DNA of 64,000 nt, taken from NCBI GenBank assembly GCA_015062205.1, contig SUVB01000012.1:21818-85817 (forward strand), read 5' to 3'. Position numbers and translations under genes: made by a program. Position 1 is the first letter of the stretch. Every line of letters begins with the position of its first letter. The DNA comes from Desulfovibrio desulfuricans (GTDB lineage Bacteria; Desulfobacterota; Desulfovibrionia; Desulfovibrionales; Desulfovibrionaceae). The notes beneath the pieces are model-generated. The model worked only from the letters and a program-made list of their open reading frames with translations, did not search any database and had not been told where the DNA came from. This document shows positions 1 to 7,805 of this stretch, in pieces.

Positions 1-629
1 CCGGGGGACGGCAGACGCGCGTCGGCATGGTGGTCTTCGAAGACGGCAGGGCGCAGCGCTCGCAGTACCGCGTGTACGCCATGCCCGACAGCGGCGACGA
101 CTACGCCACCCTGGCCGCCTGGATTCCCCGGCGGCTGGAGAGCGGCCCGCCCTGGCCGGACCTGCTGCTCATTGACGGCGGGCGCGGCCAGCTGTCGGCC
201 GTGGGGCGCGCTTTGCGCGAGGCGGGGCGGGAAGGGCTGTTCCCGCTGGCGGGCATCGCCAAGGCGCGGGACGCGGCGGGCCATGCGGACCGCCGCGCGG
301 GCAACGTGGCCGACCGCATCTTTGTGCCCGGCCGGGCCAACCCCCTGCCCCTGCGCGAGGGGGGGCCGGAGTTGCTTTTTCTGCAGAATGTGCGCGACAA
401 CACGCACCGTTTCGCCATCGGGCGGCATCGCCGTGCGCGGCGCGGCGCGGCCCTTTCCGGCGAGCTTATGCGCCTGCCGGGCATCGGCCCGGCCACGGCG
501 CGGCTGCTCTGGGACCGCTTCGGCAGCGTGGAGGCCATGCGCGCCGCAAGCCTTGACGAGCTGCGGGCGCTGCCGGGCATCGGCAAGGCCAGGGCTGCGC
601 TGCTGCATGAGAAATTGAAGGGAATATAG
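1..629 (+). CDS. uvrC: UvrABC excinuclease subunit C, C-terminal part
   Basis: UvrC makes the two incisions around a lesion in nucleotide excision repair, acting after UvrA and UvrB. The frame is open from the window edge, so only about the last 210 residues are here. The visible part starts inside the RNase H-like 5'-incision domain (GMVVFEDG near base 24). It holds the segment LLLIDGGRGQLS, with a family catalytic aspartate, and VRDNTHRFAI, with the conserved histidine. It ends in a tandem helix-hairpin-helix DNA-binding domain, seen as LPGIGPATA and LPGIGKARA. The stop lies about 20 bases before the ABC transporter start, so the two may be co-transcribed. The call is firm although the protein is cut by the window. 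Confidence 0.95.
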   Translation, partial: GGRQTRVGMVVFEDGRAQRSQYRVYAMPDSGDDYATLAAWIPRRLESGPPWPDLLLIDGGRGQLSAVGRALREAGREGLFPLAGIAKARDAAGHADRRAGNVADRIFVPGRANPLPLREGGPELLFLQNVRDNTHRFAIGRHRRARRGAALSGELMRLPGIGPATARLLWDRFGSVEAMRAASLDELRALPGIGKARAALLHEKLKGI

Positions 630-650
630 CAAAAACACATGGGGGCATCT

Positions 651-2501
651 ATGGCGCAGGCACAGGCTGTCACGGCGTTCCGCCGCATCTATGCCCAGCT
701 CGACAGGCCGCTGCGGCGGCGTTTTTGGCGCGTGTCGCAGCTTTCCGGCGTGGTCAGCCTCCTGGAACTGGCCATCACTGCCGCCATTTCCCTGCTGGGC
801 GTGGCGCTGGCGGCCCCGCAGAGCCTGCTGGAAAATCCCTGGACGCAGCGTCTGCTCACGGCCGTGCCCGCGCTGGCCCCGGTGGCGGGCGACCAGCGCC
901 TGCTGCTGCTTTTTCTCATGGTGGGCCTGTGCGCGGCCGTTGCCGTCAAGGCCGCGTCCCTGGGCCTGCTGACCTGGCGGCAGGCCTGTTTTTCGCAGGC
1001 CGTGGGCGTGTTCTTCAGCGTGCGTTTCTACCGGCTGCTGCTGCGTGCGCCCTATCTGTGGCATGTGCGACAGGACATGAGCATGCTCCAGACGCGCCTG
1101 ACCTGGGCGCGCTTCAGCGCGGACTTCCTGCTGGCCGTGCTTCAGGCCCTGTCGCAGCTGCTGGCCGCCGTGGTGCTGGTGGGCGTGGTCTACGGCGTGT
1201 CGCCCTGGGCGGCCCTGCTGGTCTGCCTGACCATGGGCCTGAGCGCCCTGTGCACCTATCGGCTGGCGCGGCGCAAGGTGCGGCAGCTCAATGCCGTGTC
1301 CATGCAGACCGAGGCCGACGCCAACAGGGTGGCCTATCCCTCGCTGGCGGGCATCCGCGAGGTGAAGATCTACGGGCAGGAGCGGGCCTTCCTGCATCAG
1401 TTCACCCGGCAGCGCGAGGCTTTTGCCAAAGTGCAGAGCCTGCTGCCGGTGGTCTACCCCGCGCCTTCGTGGATACTGGACTTCACGGGCATGCTCATGC
1501 TGCTGGCGGCCCTGCTGGTCATGAGCGGCCAGGGGCTTTCCGTGGCGCGCCTCACCGGCGAACTGACCCTGCTGGCGGCCGTGACCTGGCGGCTGCTGCC
1601 CACCATGACCACTCTGGTCAGCTATCTTTTGCAGGTCCAGCAGCACATGATGTACACGCAGGACGCCGTGCAGTTTATCGGCGCGCTGGAAAAGGAACTG
1701 ACCGCCGCGCGCGTGGACGTGGAGGAGGCCGCCCCCATCCCCTGCCCCCTGACGGAGGCGCTGGAGCTGCGCGATGTGGCCTTTCGCTATCCGGATACCC
1801 CGACCGACCGGCCCGACGCCCTCCACCATCTCAATGTGCGTGTGGAGCGGGGCAGCATGGTGGGGTTCATCGGTTCGTCGGGCGCAGGCAAGAGCACGGT
1901 GGTGGGCCTGCTCACGGGCCTGCTGACGCCCACGGCGGGCGAACTGCTGGTGGACGGGCGGCCGCTCACGCCCGAGCGCAAGGCGGGCTGGCTGCGCTCC
2001 ATCGGCTATGTGCCGCAGTCGCCCTTTCTGCTCAATGCCTCCATTGCCGCCAATGTGGCCTTTGCGCAGTGGGGCGGAGAAATTGATCGCGACCGCGTGG
2101 AGCAGTGCTGCCGTATGGCCGCCATGGATTTTCTGCCCGACCTGCCGGAGGGGCTGGACACGGTCATCGGCGAGCGGGGCGTGCGCCTTTCCGGGGGGCA
2201 GGTGCAGCGCGTGGCCATTGCCCGCGCCCTTTATGAGCGTCCGCAGCTCATGCTTTTTGACGAGGCAACCAGCGCGCTGGACGGCGCGTCCGAGCAGGCC
2301 ATCCAGCGCACCATCGAATCCCTGGGCGGATCGGCCACGCTCATTCTGGTGGCCCACCGCCTGAGCACGGTGAAGAACTGCGACTATCTCTACTGGCTGG
2401 GCAACGGCTCCATAGTCATGCAGGGTGCGCCCGCCGACGTGCTGCCGCGCTACGAGGCCTGGCTGGACAGCCGGGCCGGGGCGATGGCGGCGGGGGCGTG
2501 A
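651..2501 (+). CDS. ABC exporter, fused permease and ATPase
   Basis: A half-size ABC exporter of about 616 residues in which one chain carries both the membrane and the ATPase domain; the family works as dimers in the inner membrane. The first 330 residues hold several hydrophobic segments. The ATPase half shows Walker A GSSGAGKST near residue 408, signature LSGGQ near 513, Walker B LMLFDEATSALD near 534 and the switch histidine in VAHRLST. The substrate cannot be read from the sequence; lipid, peptide or drug export are all possible (MsbA/HlyB-like superfamily). An upstream ATG at 639 would add four residues. I prefer 651 because a GGGGG stretch lies five bases before it. The gene converges on a reverse-strand gene six bases beyond its stop. 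Confidence 0.9.
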   Translation: MAQAQAVTAFRRIYAQLDRPLRRRFWRVSQLSGVVSLLELAITAAISLLGVALAAPQSLLENPWTQRLLTAVPALAPVAGDQRLLLLFLMVGLCAAVAVKAASLGLLTWRQACFSQAVGVFFSVRFYRLLLRAPYLWHVRQDMSMLQTRLTWARFSADFLLAVLQALSQLLAAVVLVGVVYGVSPWAALLVCLTMGLSALCTYRLARRKVRQLNAVSMQTEADANRVAYPSLAGIREVKIYGQERAFLHQFTRQREAFAKVQSLLPVVYPAPSWILDFTGMLMLLAALLVMSGQGLSVARLTGELTLLAAVTWRLLPTMTTLVSYLLQVQQHMMYTQDAVQFIGALEKELTAARVDVEEAAPIPCPLTEALELRDVAFRYPDTPTDRPDALHHLNVRVERGSMVGFIGSSGAGKSTVVGLLTGLLTPTAGELLVDGRPLTPERKAGWLRSIGYVPQSPFLLNASIAANVAFAQWGGEIDRDRVEQCCRMAAMDFLPDLPEGLDTVIGERGVRLSGGQVQRVAIARALYERPQLMLFDEATSALDGASEQAIQRTIESLGGSATLILVAHRLSTVKNCDYLYWLGNGSIVMQGAPADVLPRYEAWLDSRAGAMAAGA

Positions 2502-2507
2502 CGGGGG

Positions 2508-3491
2508 CTATTGGCCCCAGAGCAGCAGCAGGGGGCGGGCCGGGCGCAGTTCGTCCAGGGGAATGTCCACGCGTTGCGCCCCGGCAGCCCAGGGAGCCAC
2601 CTGGTAGGGCTGGAAGTTGATGCGGATGCCCGAGGGGATAAGCGTCAGGCTGGCAAAGTTTTCCGGCACGGGGGCAAGGCCGGCGCGCAGCATCTGTTCC
2701 TGCCGCATGCCGCCCAGACGCCGGGAAAGCGCCTTGTATGCCCACGAGGACATGATGGAGAGCGCGGCGTCCGGATCTTCAAAAATATCCACGAGTCCCA
2801 GGCGCTGCGCGGTCAGGCTGTTGAAGTTCAGCGTGATGATGTCCAGATTGCCCTGGGCCGACCCGGTGTAGGTCCAGATTTCAAAGGTGATGCTCAGCCC
2901 GTTGGCGGAAGGCGCGGTGACGGAATAGGAGCCCCAGAGTTCCGGCGGGGAACGGCGTTCGCCGAACAGGCCCCGGTCGTCGTCGAAACTGGCGTCAAAG
3001 GCGTCGGCAATGCCCGTGACCCACCGGCGGATATCACTGTCCACAGCCTTCACGCCGAAGGAGGGATAGCTGATGTTGATTTCGGGCCTGCCTTCGCGTT
3101 CGCTGCGGACGAGCTGGTGCTCGATGACGCCGGGCCGGGGCGAACCGGAAATGATGGCGGCCGCGGCGCTGCGGTCAACGCGGCTTGACGCCTGCGTCGG
3201 CGGAGTTGCGGGGGACGGGGAAGGGGGCGTCGCGTCGCTGCCCTGGGGGGGGACGGCAACGTCCGTGCCCACGGCGTCGGGTGTTGCCGCAAGCGCGGCA
3301 ACGGGCAGGATTTCCGTTGCGGGCCCGGAGGCGGGCTGCGCGCTGACGGCCCATGCGCCTTCCACGGGCGGCAGCGCGGGGGACGGCAGCCATGCTGCAG
3401 AATCAAGAGGGCGGGCCGCCGCAGGCGCGGCAAAAACCCAAAGCGCCAGCAGCATCGACAGCACCGGCAACAAACTGAAACTCTGGGACAT
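2508..3491 (-). CDS. Secreted protein with DUF3298/RsiV-like C-terminal domain
   Basis: A 327-residue exported protein. The start MSQSFSLLPVLSML begins a signal peptide that probably ends after APAAA, and AAGG lies about seven bases upstream. After a Pro/Ala/Ser-rich linker of roughly 100 residues comes a folded domain with EINISYPSFGV, FEIWTYTGSAQGN and ILTLNFNS-like strands. This pattern fits the DUF3298 domain found in RsiV and in many periplasmic proteins of unknown role. RsiV binds lysozyme in Firmicutes, but nothing here shows that activity and there is no sigma factor gene beside it. It is probably monocistronic. The function is unknown; the export and the domain assignment are reasonably supported. 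Confidence 0.75.
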   Translation of the reverse strand: MSQSFSLLPVLSMLLALWVFAAPAAARPLDSAAWLPSPALPPVEGAWAVSAQPASGPATEILPVAALAATPDAVGTDVAVPPQGSDATPPSPSPATPPTQASSRVDRSAAAAIISGSPRPGVIEHQLVRSEREGRPEINISYPSFGVKAVDSDIRRWVTGIADAFDASFDDDRGLFGERRSPPELWGSYSVTAPSANGLSITFEIWTYTGSAQGNLDIITLNFNSLTAQRLGLVDIFEDPDAALSIMSSWAYKALSRRLGGMRQEQMLRAGLAPVPENFASLTLIPSGIRINFQPYQVAPWAAGAQRVDIPLDELRPARPLLLLWGQ

Positions 3492-4034
3492 ACAACAACC
3501 TTGATGCGCCGTGACGGCTCGGCGGGAGCCGCCCGCCGCCTCCGTCGCGCCGGAGGCAGGGCAGGATGATTCAGACTGTTCCACTATCGGGGAACGTGCT
3601 ATCGGGAAAAGACTGTCTGTTGCTGCTGCCGGCAACATAAGCGGCAGCATTGGCGGATGTGGCTGGACATCCGTGCGCTCCATTACCTGTTCAACTCCGC
3701 CTGTAACTACCGGATGCAAAGGCAGAGTGCAATGTTTCTCTTGCGGCCGCATTGCGGCCTCGCCGCATACCGGCCGACGCCGCAGCGCCGGATGGCCGGG
3801 GGGCGTCATGTTCCGTTCGCGGTCACAGGGGACGGGAACCTGTCGGCCGTCTTCACGCTGCCTGCGTGCCGTTGCCGGGGCGCCTCGCGGCTGCCGCAGG
3901 AGCAGCGCCGCTGCGCGTTGCCGTCCGGGGGGCATGGCAACGCGCAGCCGGGCTGTGGGATGGACACGGTCGGCAAGGGGCAACGGCGGGCACAGGGGAA
4001 AGCTCCGGCGCAGGGCCGGCCCCCTGATGCAGGG
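3492..4034. other. Intergenic region, no convincing gene
   Basis: This 543-base gap lies upstream of the secreted DUF3298 protein and downstream of the diguanylate cyclase, both on the reverse strand. Open frames here are out-of-frame GC-rich artefacts without family resemblance. On the reverse strand TTGCAC (3732-3727) and TAGTTA (3709-3704) are 17 bases apart and could be a weak promoter for the DUF3298 gene, but the leader would be over 200 bases long. I see no clear terminator. Confidence 0.4.
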
Positions 4035-5831
4035 CTACTCCGTCCTTACGGCTTTCATCGCTTTCTTGCGCGCGTACATGGCCTTGTCGGCACGCCTGAA
4101 CACGTTTTCAATGCTGCTGTCTGTGTTGGGGTTGAATGTCGCATAGCCTATGGCCGCTGACACCCGCGCCCAGGGCTCAAGCGCCTCATCCTGCTGCAGA
4201 GCCTGTATCTGTGCATTGAACTCTGATATCAACGCATCGGCGTGCTCAAAATCACGGCCGGTCAGCACAGCGACGAATTCATCGCCGCCTATGCGGAATA
4301 CGGGTGAATGCACGAATATATTGCAGACGATTTCGCAGAGCTTTTTGATTGCAATGTTCCCCTTTTCATGCCCATAGATGTCGTTGGTGCGCTTGAGGAA
4401 GTTCATGTCCACCATCACGATGCCGAAATCCTTCAAACCGTCACGTATTGACCATTGTAGCTGCTGGATTTCCTTGTCATAGGCCGCCCTGTTCCGTATC
4501 CCGGTAAGGGGGTCCTTGGTGGCGAGCTCCGTCATCTCCTCTGCATGCTGCTGGGAATTCTTCAGACTGATATTGGCATGTTTCAGCTTGTCCACCATGA
4601 TGTTCAGCTGCATGGCGATATCGCCGACCTCATCATTTCTGGAGATAGCGGCCTTGTGTTCAAGATTCCCCTGCCCAATGACCTCCATATCCTCACCCAG
4701 CTGTTCCATAGGCCGCGTGATGGATGCCGCAAGTTTATCAGCTATCAGAACGACAATCAGTGTTATGAGTGCAAGTCCGCCTATGGATGCAAGAATTGCG
4801 GTCCATATGGTTCGGTCCATGACGTTTAGGCTTTCTAGAACAATATTCTTCGGCACACGGGCGCAGAGTGTCCATCCCACGCGTTTAATCGGGGCATAGA
4901 CGTAAAAGGCGTCATTTTTTTCCAGGATGCCGTTTTTTTCTTTCAAAATGCTCTTGATCTCATCTCCGGAAAGTCCTGTGGTTGAAGAGGCGTCTATTTC
5001 CTCCTCCGATATGATCTTTCCGTCCGCGGCAAAGGCGAATGAGGTTGCGCCGGCGCCGAAATACAGCCCGAGCATTTCCGTATAGAGTCCTGTCAGATTG
5101 AAATCCGCACAGCACACGCCCTGGCGAACACCATTGGCGTCATTGAACCCTTTCCCAATGGTTATTGTGAGTCCCCGTCCCTGCGAATCTTTATAGAGTT
5201 CAGTATAAAATACACGGTCTGTTTTCATTCCCTTTTTGTACCATTCCGATTCAAAAAAATTATAATAGAGATATTTTGTCATATCAGCTACGGCGGTGAG
5301 ATATGAGTATTTGTCATAAGCAGGGAGAAAACCGCTCTTTATGCCGACATACACAGTATCTATAAGACCATCATTTTCTTCTGCAATGGGCTTCCAGGCT
5401 TTTTCGAGATGACTGAAAAACATGATATCGTCATGAACATCTTCCGGTTTCATATTTTCGGTGGCGAGTATCCCCGACATGGCAAAGGCGCCCTTCGGCG
5501 TGCTCAATCGTGGGGCATCAATATATTTCCCCGTGGCTATGAGATTGTCCCTGTTTTTATACATGTTTTGGATATAATCTGTAAGAAATACGATAAAATT
5601 CTCATAATGCTCAAGCCTCAGGTCCGTATTCTTGGCTTTCTGTTCCACGAGGCTCCGGATGTTTTGCTTCAGCTGGTATGTGAGCGTCTCTTCAGATTCT
5701 TTCTTGATTTGCAGCATGGCTACCATATTGCTGGTCATGGCAGCGAATGCCGTGATGACAGTGGTAACCAATACTGAAAGCAGCACACGCCTTCTGATAG
5801 GCACACGTTTTTTTGTACGATAATCGTCCAT
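4035..5831 (-). CDS. Diguanylate cyclase with Cache-like sensor, HAMP and GGDEF
   Basis: A membrane protein of about 598 residues predicted to make cyclic di-GMP from two GTP in response to an external signal. A transmembrane segment near residues 20-40 is followed by a long extracytoplasmic region (about 45-340) of double-Cache type. Then come a second membrane segment (VLIADKLAAS follows it), a HAMP linker (RPMEQLGEDM) and a C-terminal GGDEF domain. The active-site GGDEF is intact at about residues 515-519. The RxxD inhibitory site that normally precedes it is FVHS here, so product feedback is probably absent. I chose the ATG at 5831 because GGGGAAG lies six bases upstream; an ATG at 5846 is possible. 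It follows the antiporter gene closely and may share its riboswitch-controlled transcript. Its base composition is clearly less GC-rich than that of its neighbours, suggesting later acquisition. Confidence 0.9.
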   Translation of the reverse strand: MDDYRTKKRVPIRRRVLLSVLVTTVITAFAAMTSNMVAMLQIKKESEETLTYQLKQNIRSLVEQKAKNTDLRLEHYENFIVFLTDYIQNMYKNRDNLIATGKYIDAPRLSTPKGAFAMSGILATENMKPEDVHDDIMFFSHLEKAWKPIAEENDGLIDTVYVGIKSGFLPAYDKYSYLTAVADMTKYLYYNFFESEWYKKGMKTDRVFYTELYKDSQGRGLTITIGKGFNDANGVRQGVCCADFNLTGLYTEMLGLYFGAGATSFAFAADGKIISEEEIDASSTTGLSGDEIKSILKEKNGILEKNDAFYVYAPIKRVGWTLCARVPKNIVLESLNVMDRTIWTAILASIGGLALITLIVVLIADKLAASITRPMEQLGEDMEVIGQGNLEHKAAISRNDEVGDIAMQLNIMVDKLKHANISLKNSQQHAEEMTELATKDPLTGIRNRAAYDKEIQQLQWSIRDGLKDFGIVMVDMNFLKRTNDIYGHEKGNIAIKKLCEIVCNIFVHSPVFRIGGDEFVAVLTGRDFEHADALISEFNAQIQALQQDEALEPWARVSAAIGYATFNPNTDSSIENVFRRADKAMYARKKAMKAVRTE

Positions 5832-5848
5832 AGGTATCTTCCCCATTC

Positions 5849-7069
5849 CTACACCCTGAAGCCGCGGCGCAGGGCCGCCACGGCGCGCCAGTTTTTGAGC
5901 AGCAGCACGGCGGCCAGCGCGAGGTACGTTTTGGCAAAGAAATCGTGCAGGCGCAAGGGGTCGTGGGGCAGGCCCAGAAGCGCTTCCAGCTGCGCGTCAT
6001 ACAGGGGCGAGAGCAGCTGTGCGCAGAACAGCAGGAGCAGCCAGAAGGCTTCGCGCACATGCAGGTGCAGATCCGTCAGCAGCGCCACAGCGAACAGGGA
6101 TTGCCCGGCAGTCAGTAGTATTTCCTGAAACTGGTGGCTGTCAAGATTGATGGGCGGGAAAAGCGCGCCGGAAGATGCGGCGTACACGCCGGGAATCATG
6201 CCTACAAGCAGGGTCCACTGGTTGAGTTTGGAAGAGAGCAGGCTGCCCAGCGCCAGGGCCGCGTTGCCGCGTGCGGCGAACATGATCGCCACGATGAATT
6301 CCGGCGCTTCCGAGGCGATGGGCGCAAGCCACTGCACCAGCAGAAACTCGTTGACGCCCAGCAGCTTGCCGCTGGCCACCAGGCTTTCGCTGAAGGGTTC
6401 GGCATTGCATAGAATGACCAGCGCGGCGAACAGAAAGATGGCAATGACGCTGCGCAGCCTTACGCGTTTGGCCAGTTGCGCCAGCAGGGCCGCAGGGCCT
6501 TCGGGTTCCTCCTCTTCCACGGGGCGGCGGGCGATGATGCAGATATACCAGATATACAGGGCCAGCAGCGCGCAGCCGTCAATGACGGTCAGCGAACCCT
6601 TGAGAGGGATGAGCAGGGCGTACAGCGTGGCCATGCCGAGAAAGAGCACGTCCGTGCGTTTGTCGTCCGGCAGGCTCACGCCCGTGTGGAAGCGTCCGGC
6701 GAAGATGAGTACGATGCAGGACCAGCCCACGCCGATGAGCAGCCGGTTGGCCCCGGTCATGTTGGCGATGGCGTAGTGGGAATAGGCGCTCTCCGGGTGC
6801 TGGCCGGCCATCCAGGTGAAGTACATGTCCACGGCGTATTCCGGCAGAACGGCGATAAAGGCCACCACGGCCACGGCCACGGCCTGGGGAATGTCCAGCT
6901 GCGCCACCTCGCAGGCCCATGTGAGCAGGAAGGACGCGCCCAGGATGGCCATGCCCGAGCACAGGGCCACGATCAGCGGTGAAATGTCCGGGTGGGCGAA
7001 GCGCAGCCCGATGCCGGGCAGGGTCATGAGCAGGGCGATGCAGTACGGGCGCAGGGCGCGGAACGACAT
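5849..7069 (-). CDS. CaCA-type cation antiporter, probably Mn2+ or Ca2+ export
   Basis: A polytopic inner-membrane protein of 406 residues from the calcium/cation antiporter superfamily. It has two related halves, each with an alpha-repeat: VLPEYAVDMY and ANMTGANRLLIG in the first, and APIASEAPEF and ALGSLLSSKLNQW in the second. The paired acidic residues of those repeats form the ion site in this superfamily. The start at 7069 has an excellent ribosome site (AAGGAGA, four bases away). The leader is a yybP-ykoY-type riboswitch with a terminator, so expression is probably raised by Mn2+ and the transported ion may well be Mn2+. That inference comes from the leader, not from the protein. The diguanylate cyclase gene follows about 17 bases after the stop. 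Confidence 0.85.
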   Translation of the reverse strand: MSFRALRPYCIALLMTLPGIGLRFAHPDISPLIVALCSGMAILGASFLLTWACEVAQLDIPQAVAVAVVAFIAVLPEYAVDMYFTWMAGQHPESAYSHYAIANMTGANRLLIGVGWSCIVLIFAGRFHTGVSLPDDKRTDVLFLGMATLYALLIPLKGSLTVIDGCALLALYIWYICIIARRPVEEEEPEGPAALLAQLAKRVRLRSVIAIFLFAALVILCNAEPFSESLVASGKLLGVNEFLLVQWLAPIASEAPEFIVAIMFAARGNAALALGSLLSSKLNQWTLLVGMIPGVYAASSGALFPPINLDSHQFQEILLTAGQSLFAVALLTDLHLHVREAFWLLLLFCAQLLSPLYDAQLEALLGLPHDPLRLHDFFAKTYLALAAVLLLKNWRAVAALRRGFRV

Positions 7070-7115
7070 GGTTTCTCCTTTGCCGGCGGGGCCGCCGTGC
7101 AGATCGGGAGCCCCC

Positions 7116-7155
7116 AAAAAAATAAAAAGACCCTGGCTTCTGCAAGCCAAGGTCT
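7116..7155 (-). terminator. Intrinsic terminator in the antiporter leader (riboswitch expression platform)
   Basis: On the reverse strand a 12-base-pair stem (7155-7144 with 7139-7128, one G-T wobble, loop of four) is followed by an almost unbroken T run (7127-7116). It lies upstream of the antiporter start, so it would abort transcription before the gene. Its left arm contains the CCTTG that can instead pair with CAAGG at 7327-7323 to close the aptamer. Aptamer and terminator are therefore mutually exclusive, as expected for an ON switch. Confidence 0.85.
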
Positions 7156-7328
7156 CACTAGAACAGTTTCGCTGCGCGTTCCGACGCCTGCGCGCCGGGA
7201 CGGCACATCGCGGGATAGCCGCGCGGAACGGCCGCGCCGCTCCTTTGACGGAACTGACGGCGACACCAGGCCGGGGGCCATGCTGTTGATGTCGCCCGGG
7301 TCTCCAAGAACCCAGTTACTCCCCTTGA
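7128..7328 (-). promoter_or_regulatory. yybP-ykoY family (Mn2+) riboswitch
   Basis: Read on the reverse strand, the leader begins with CAAGGGGAGTAACTG (from 7327), matching the conserved 5' segment of the yybP-ykoY class. It ends with GTGAGACCTTGG (about 7158-7147), matching the conserved 3' segment. CAAGG and CCTTG pair to close P1. The interior contains ATCAACA and a stem of GGCGACA with TGTCGCC (about 7290 and 7260). Members of this class bind Mn2+ and turn on efflux or homeostasis genes. The aptamer is longer than average because of an extra internal segment (about 7165-7245). No covariance search could be run; the call rests on motif match, promoter position and the overlapping terminator. 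Confidence 0.8.
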
Positions 7329-7334
7329 AATACC

Positions 7335-7363
7335 AGAATACCTGTTGCGTCAGTGTCTGTCAA
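7335..7363 (-). promoter_or_regulatory. Sigma70-type promoter for the riboswitch-antiporter unit
   Basis: On the reverse strand a consensus -35 TTGACA (7363-7358) and a -10 TATTCT (7340-7335) are separated by exactly 17 bases. Transcription would start near 7328, immediately before the first conserved riboswitch bases. Confidence 0.8.
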
Positions 7364-7678
7364 GGGATGTCCGTCGCGGAGACTTTCACCTTATCAATGA
7401 TAAAAGTTCATTTATACTCCCATTCACGCGGAATCGCTGAAATAACGCAATGCTTTTGTTCAACATATCCAAAGACCGGGTGACAATTTGCCGTCGCGCG
7501 GCCGGGGGAGCGCCTTCACGCGTTCCGGCTATCGCGGGCGCTGCGGGGTTCGGGCGCGCTCGGATGCCTCCCCGCCGCAGCCACGGGCAGGGATGGGCAG
7601 CGCTGCGCGGTCGGCCTCCGGGCGCTGACGGCGCAAAAAGAACGCGCTTGCGTGCCGGGAGGACATTGCAATCCCCGC

Positions 7679-7715
7679 TTCAAGGGCATACCATCGCCTA
7701 TCTTTATAGGATAGG
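7679..7715 (+). promoter_or_regulatory. Possible promoter or operator of the hydrogenase unit
   Basis: Before the flavoprotein gene there is an inverted repeat, CCTATC and GATAGG separated by seven bases (7697-7715). It overlaps an AT-rich TTATAGGAT that could act as a -10 element, and TTCAAG at 7679 could be a poor -35. The regulator is unknown. The rest of 7364-7805 holds no gene that I can support. Confidence 0.3.
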
Positions 7716-7805
7716 ATGTCGGGCCGCCGCGTCGGCGGTCTGCCGCAGCGCGTCCCTGCTTGTTCGGGGGAATTCCGGCTGACGAACTTTTTTTCAGGAG
7801 TCGCC

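Noticed and set aside
3511..4146. Forward frames in the gap before the cyclase
   Set aside because: Arg/Ala/Gly-rich translations with no domain and no ribosome site.
7450..7782. 110-codon forward frame upstream of the flavoprotein gene
   Set aside because: No ribosome site or family resemblance; lies in the promoter region.
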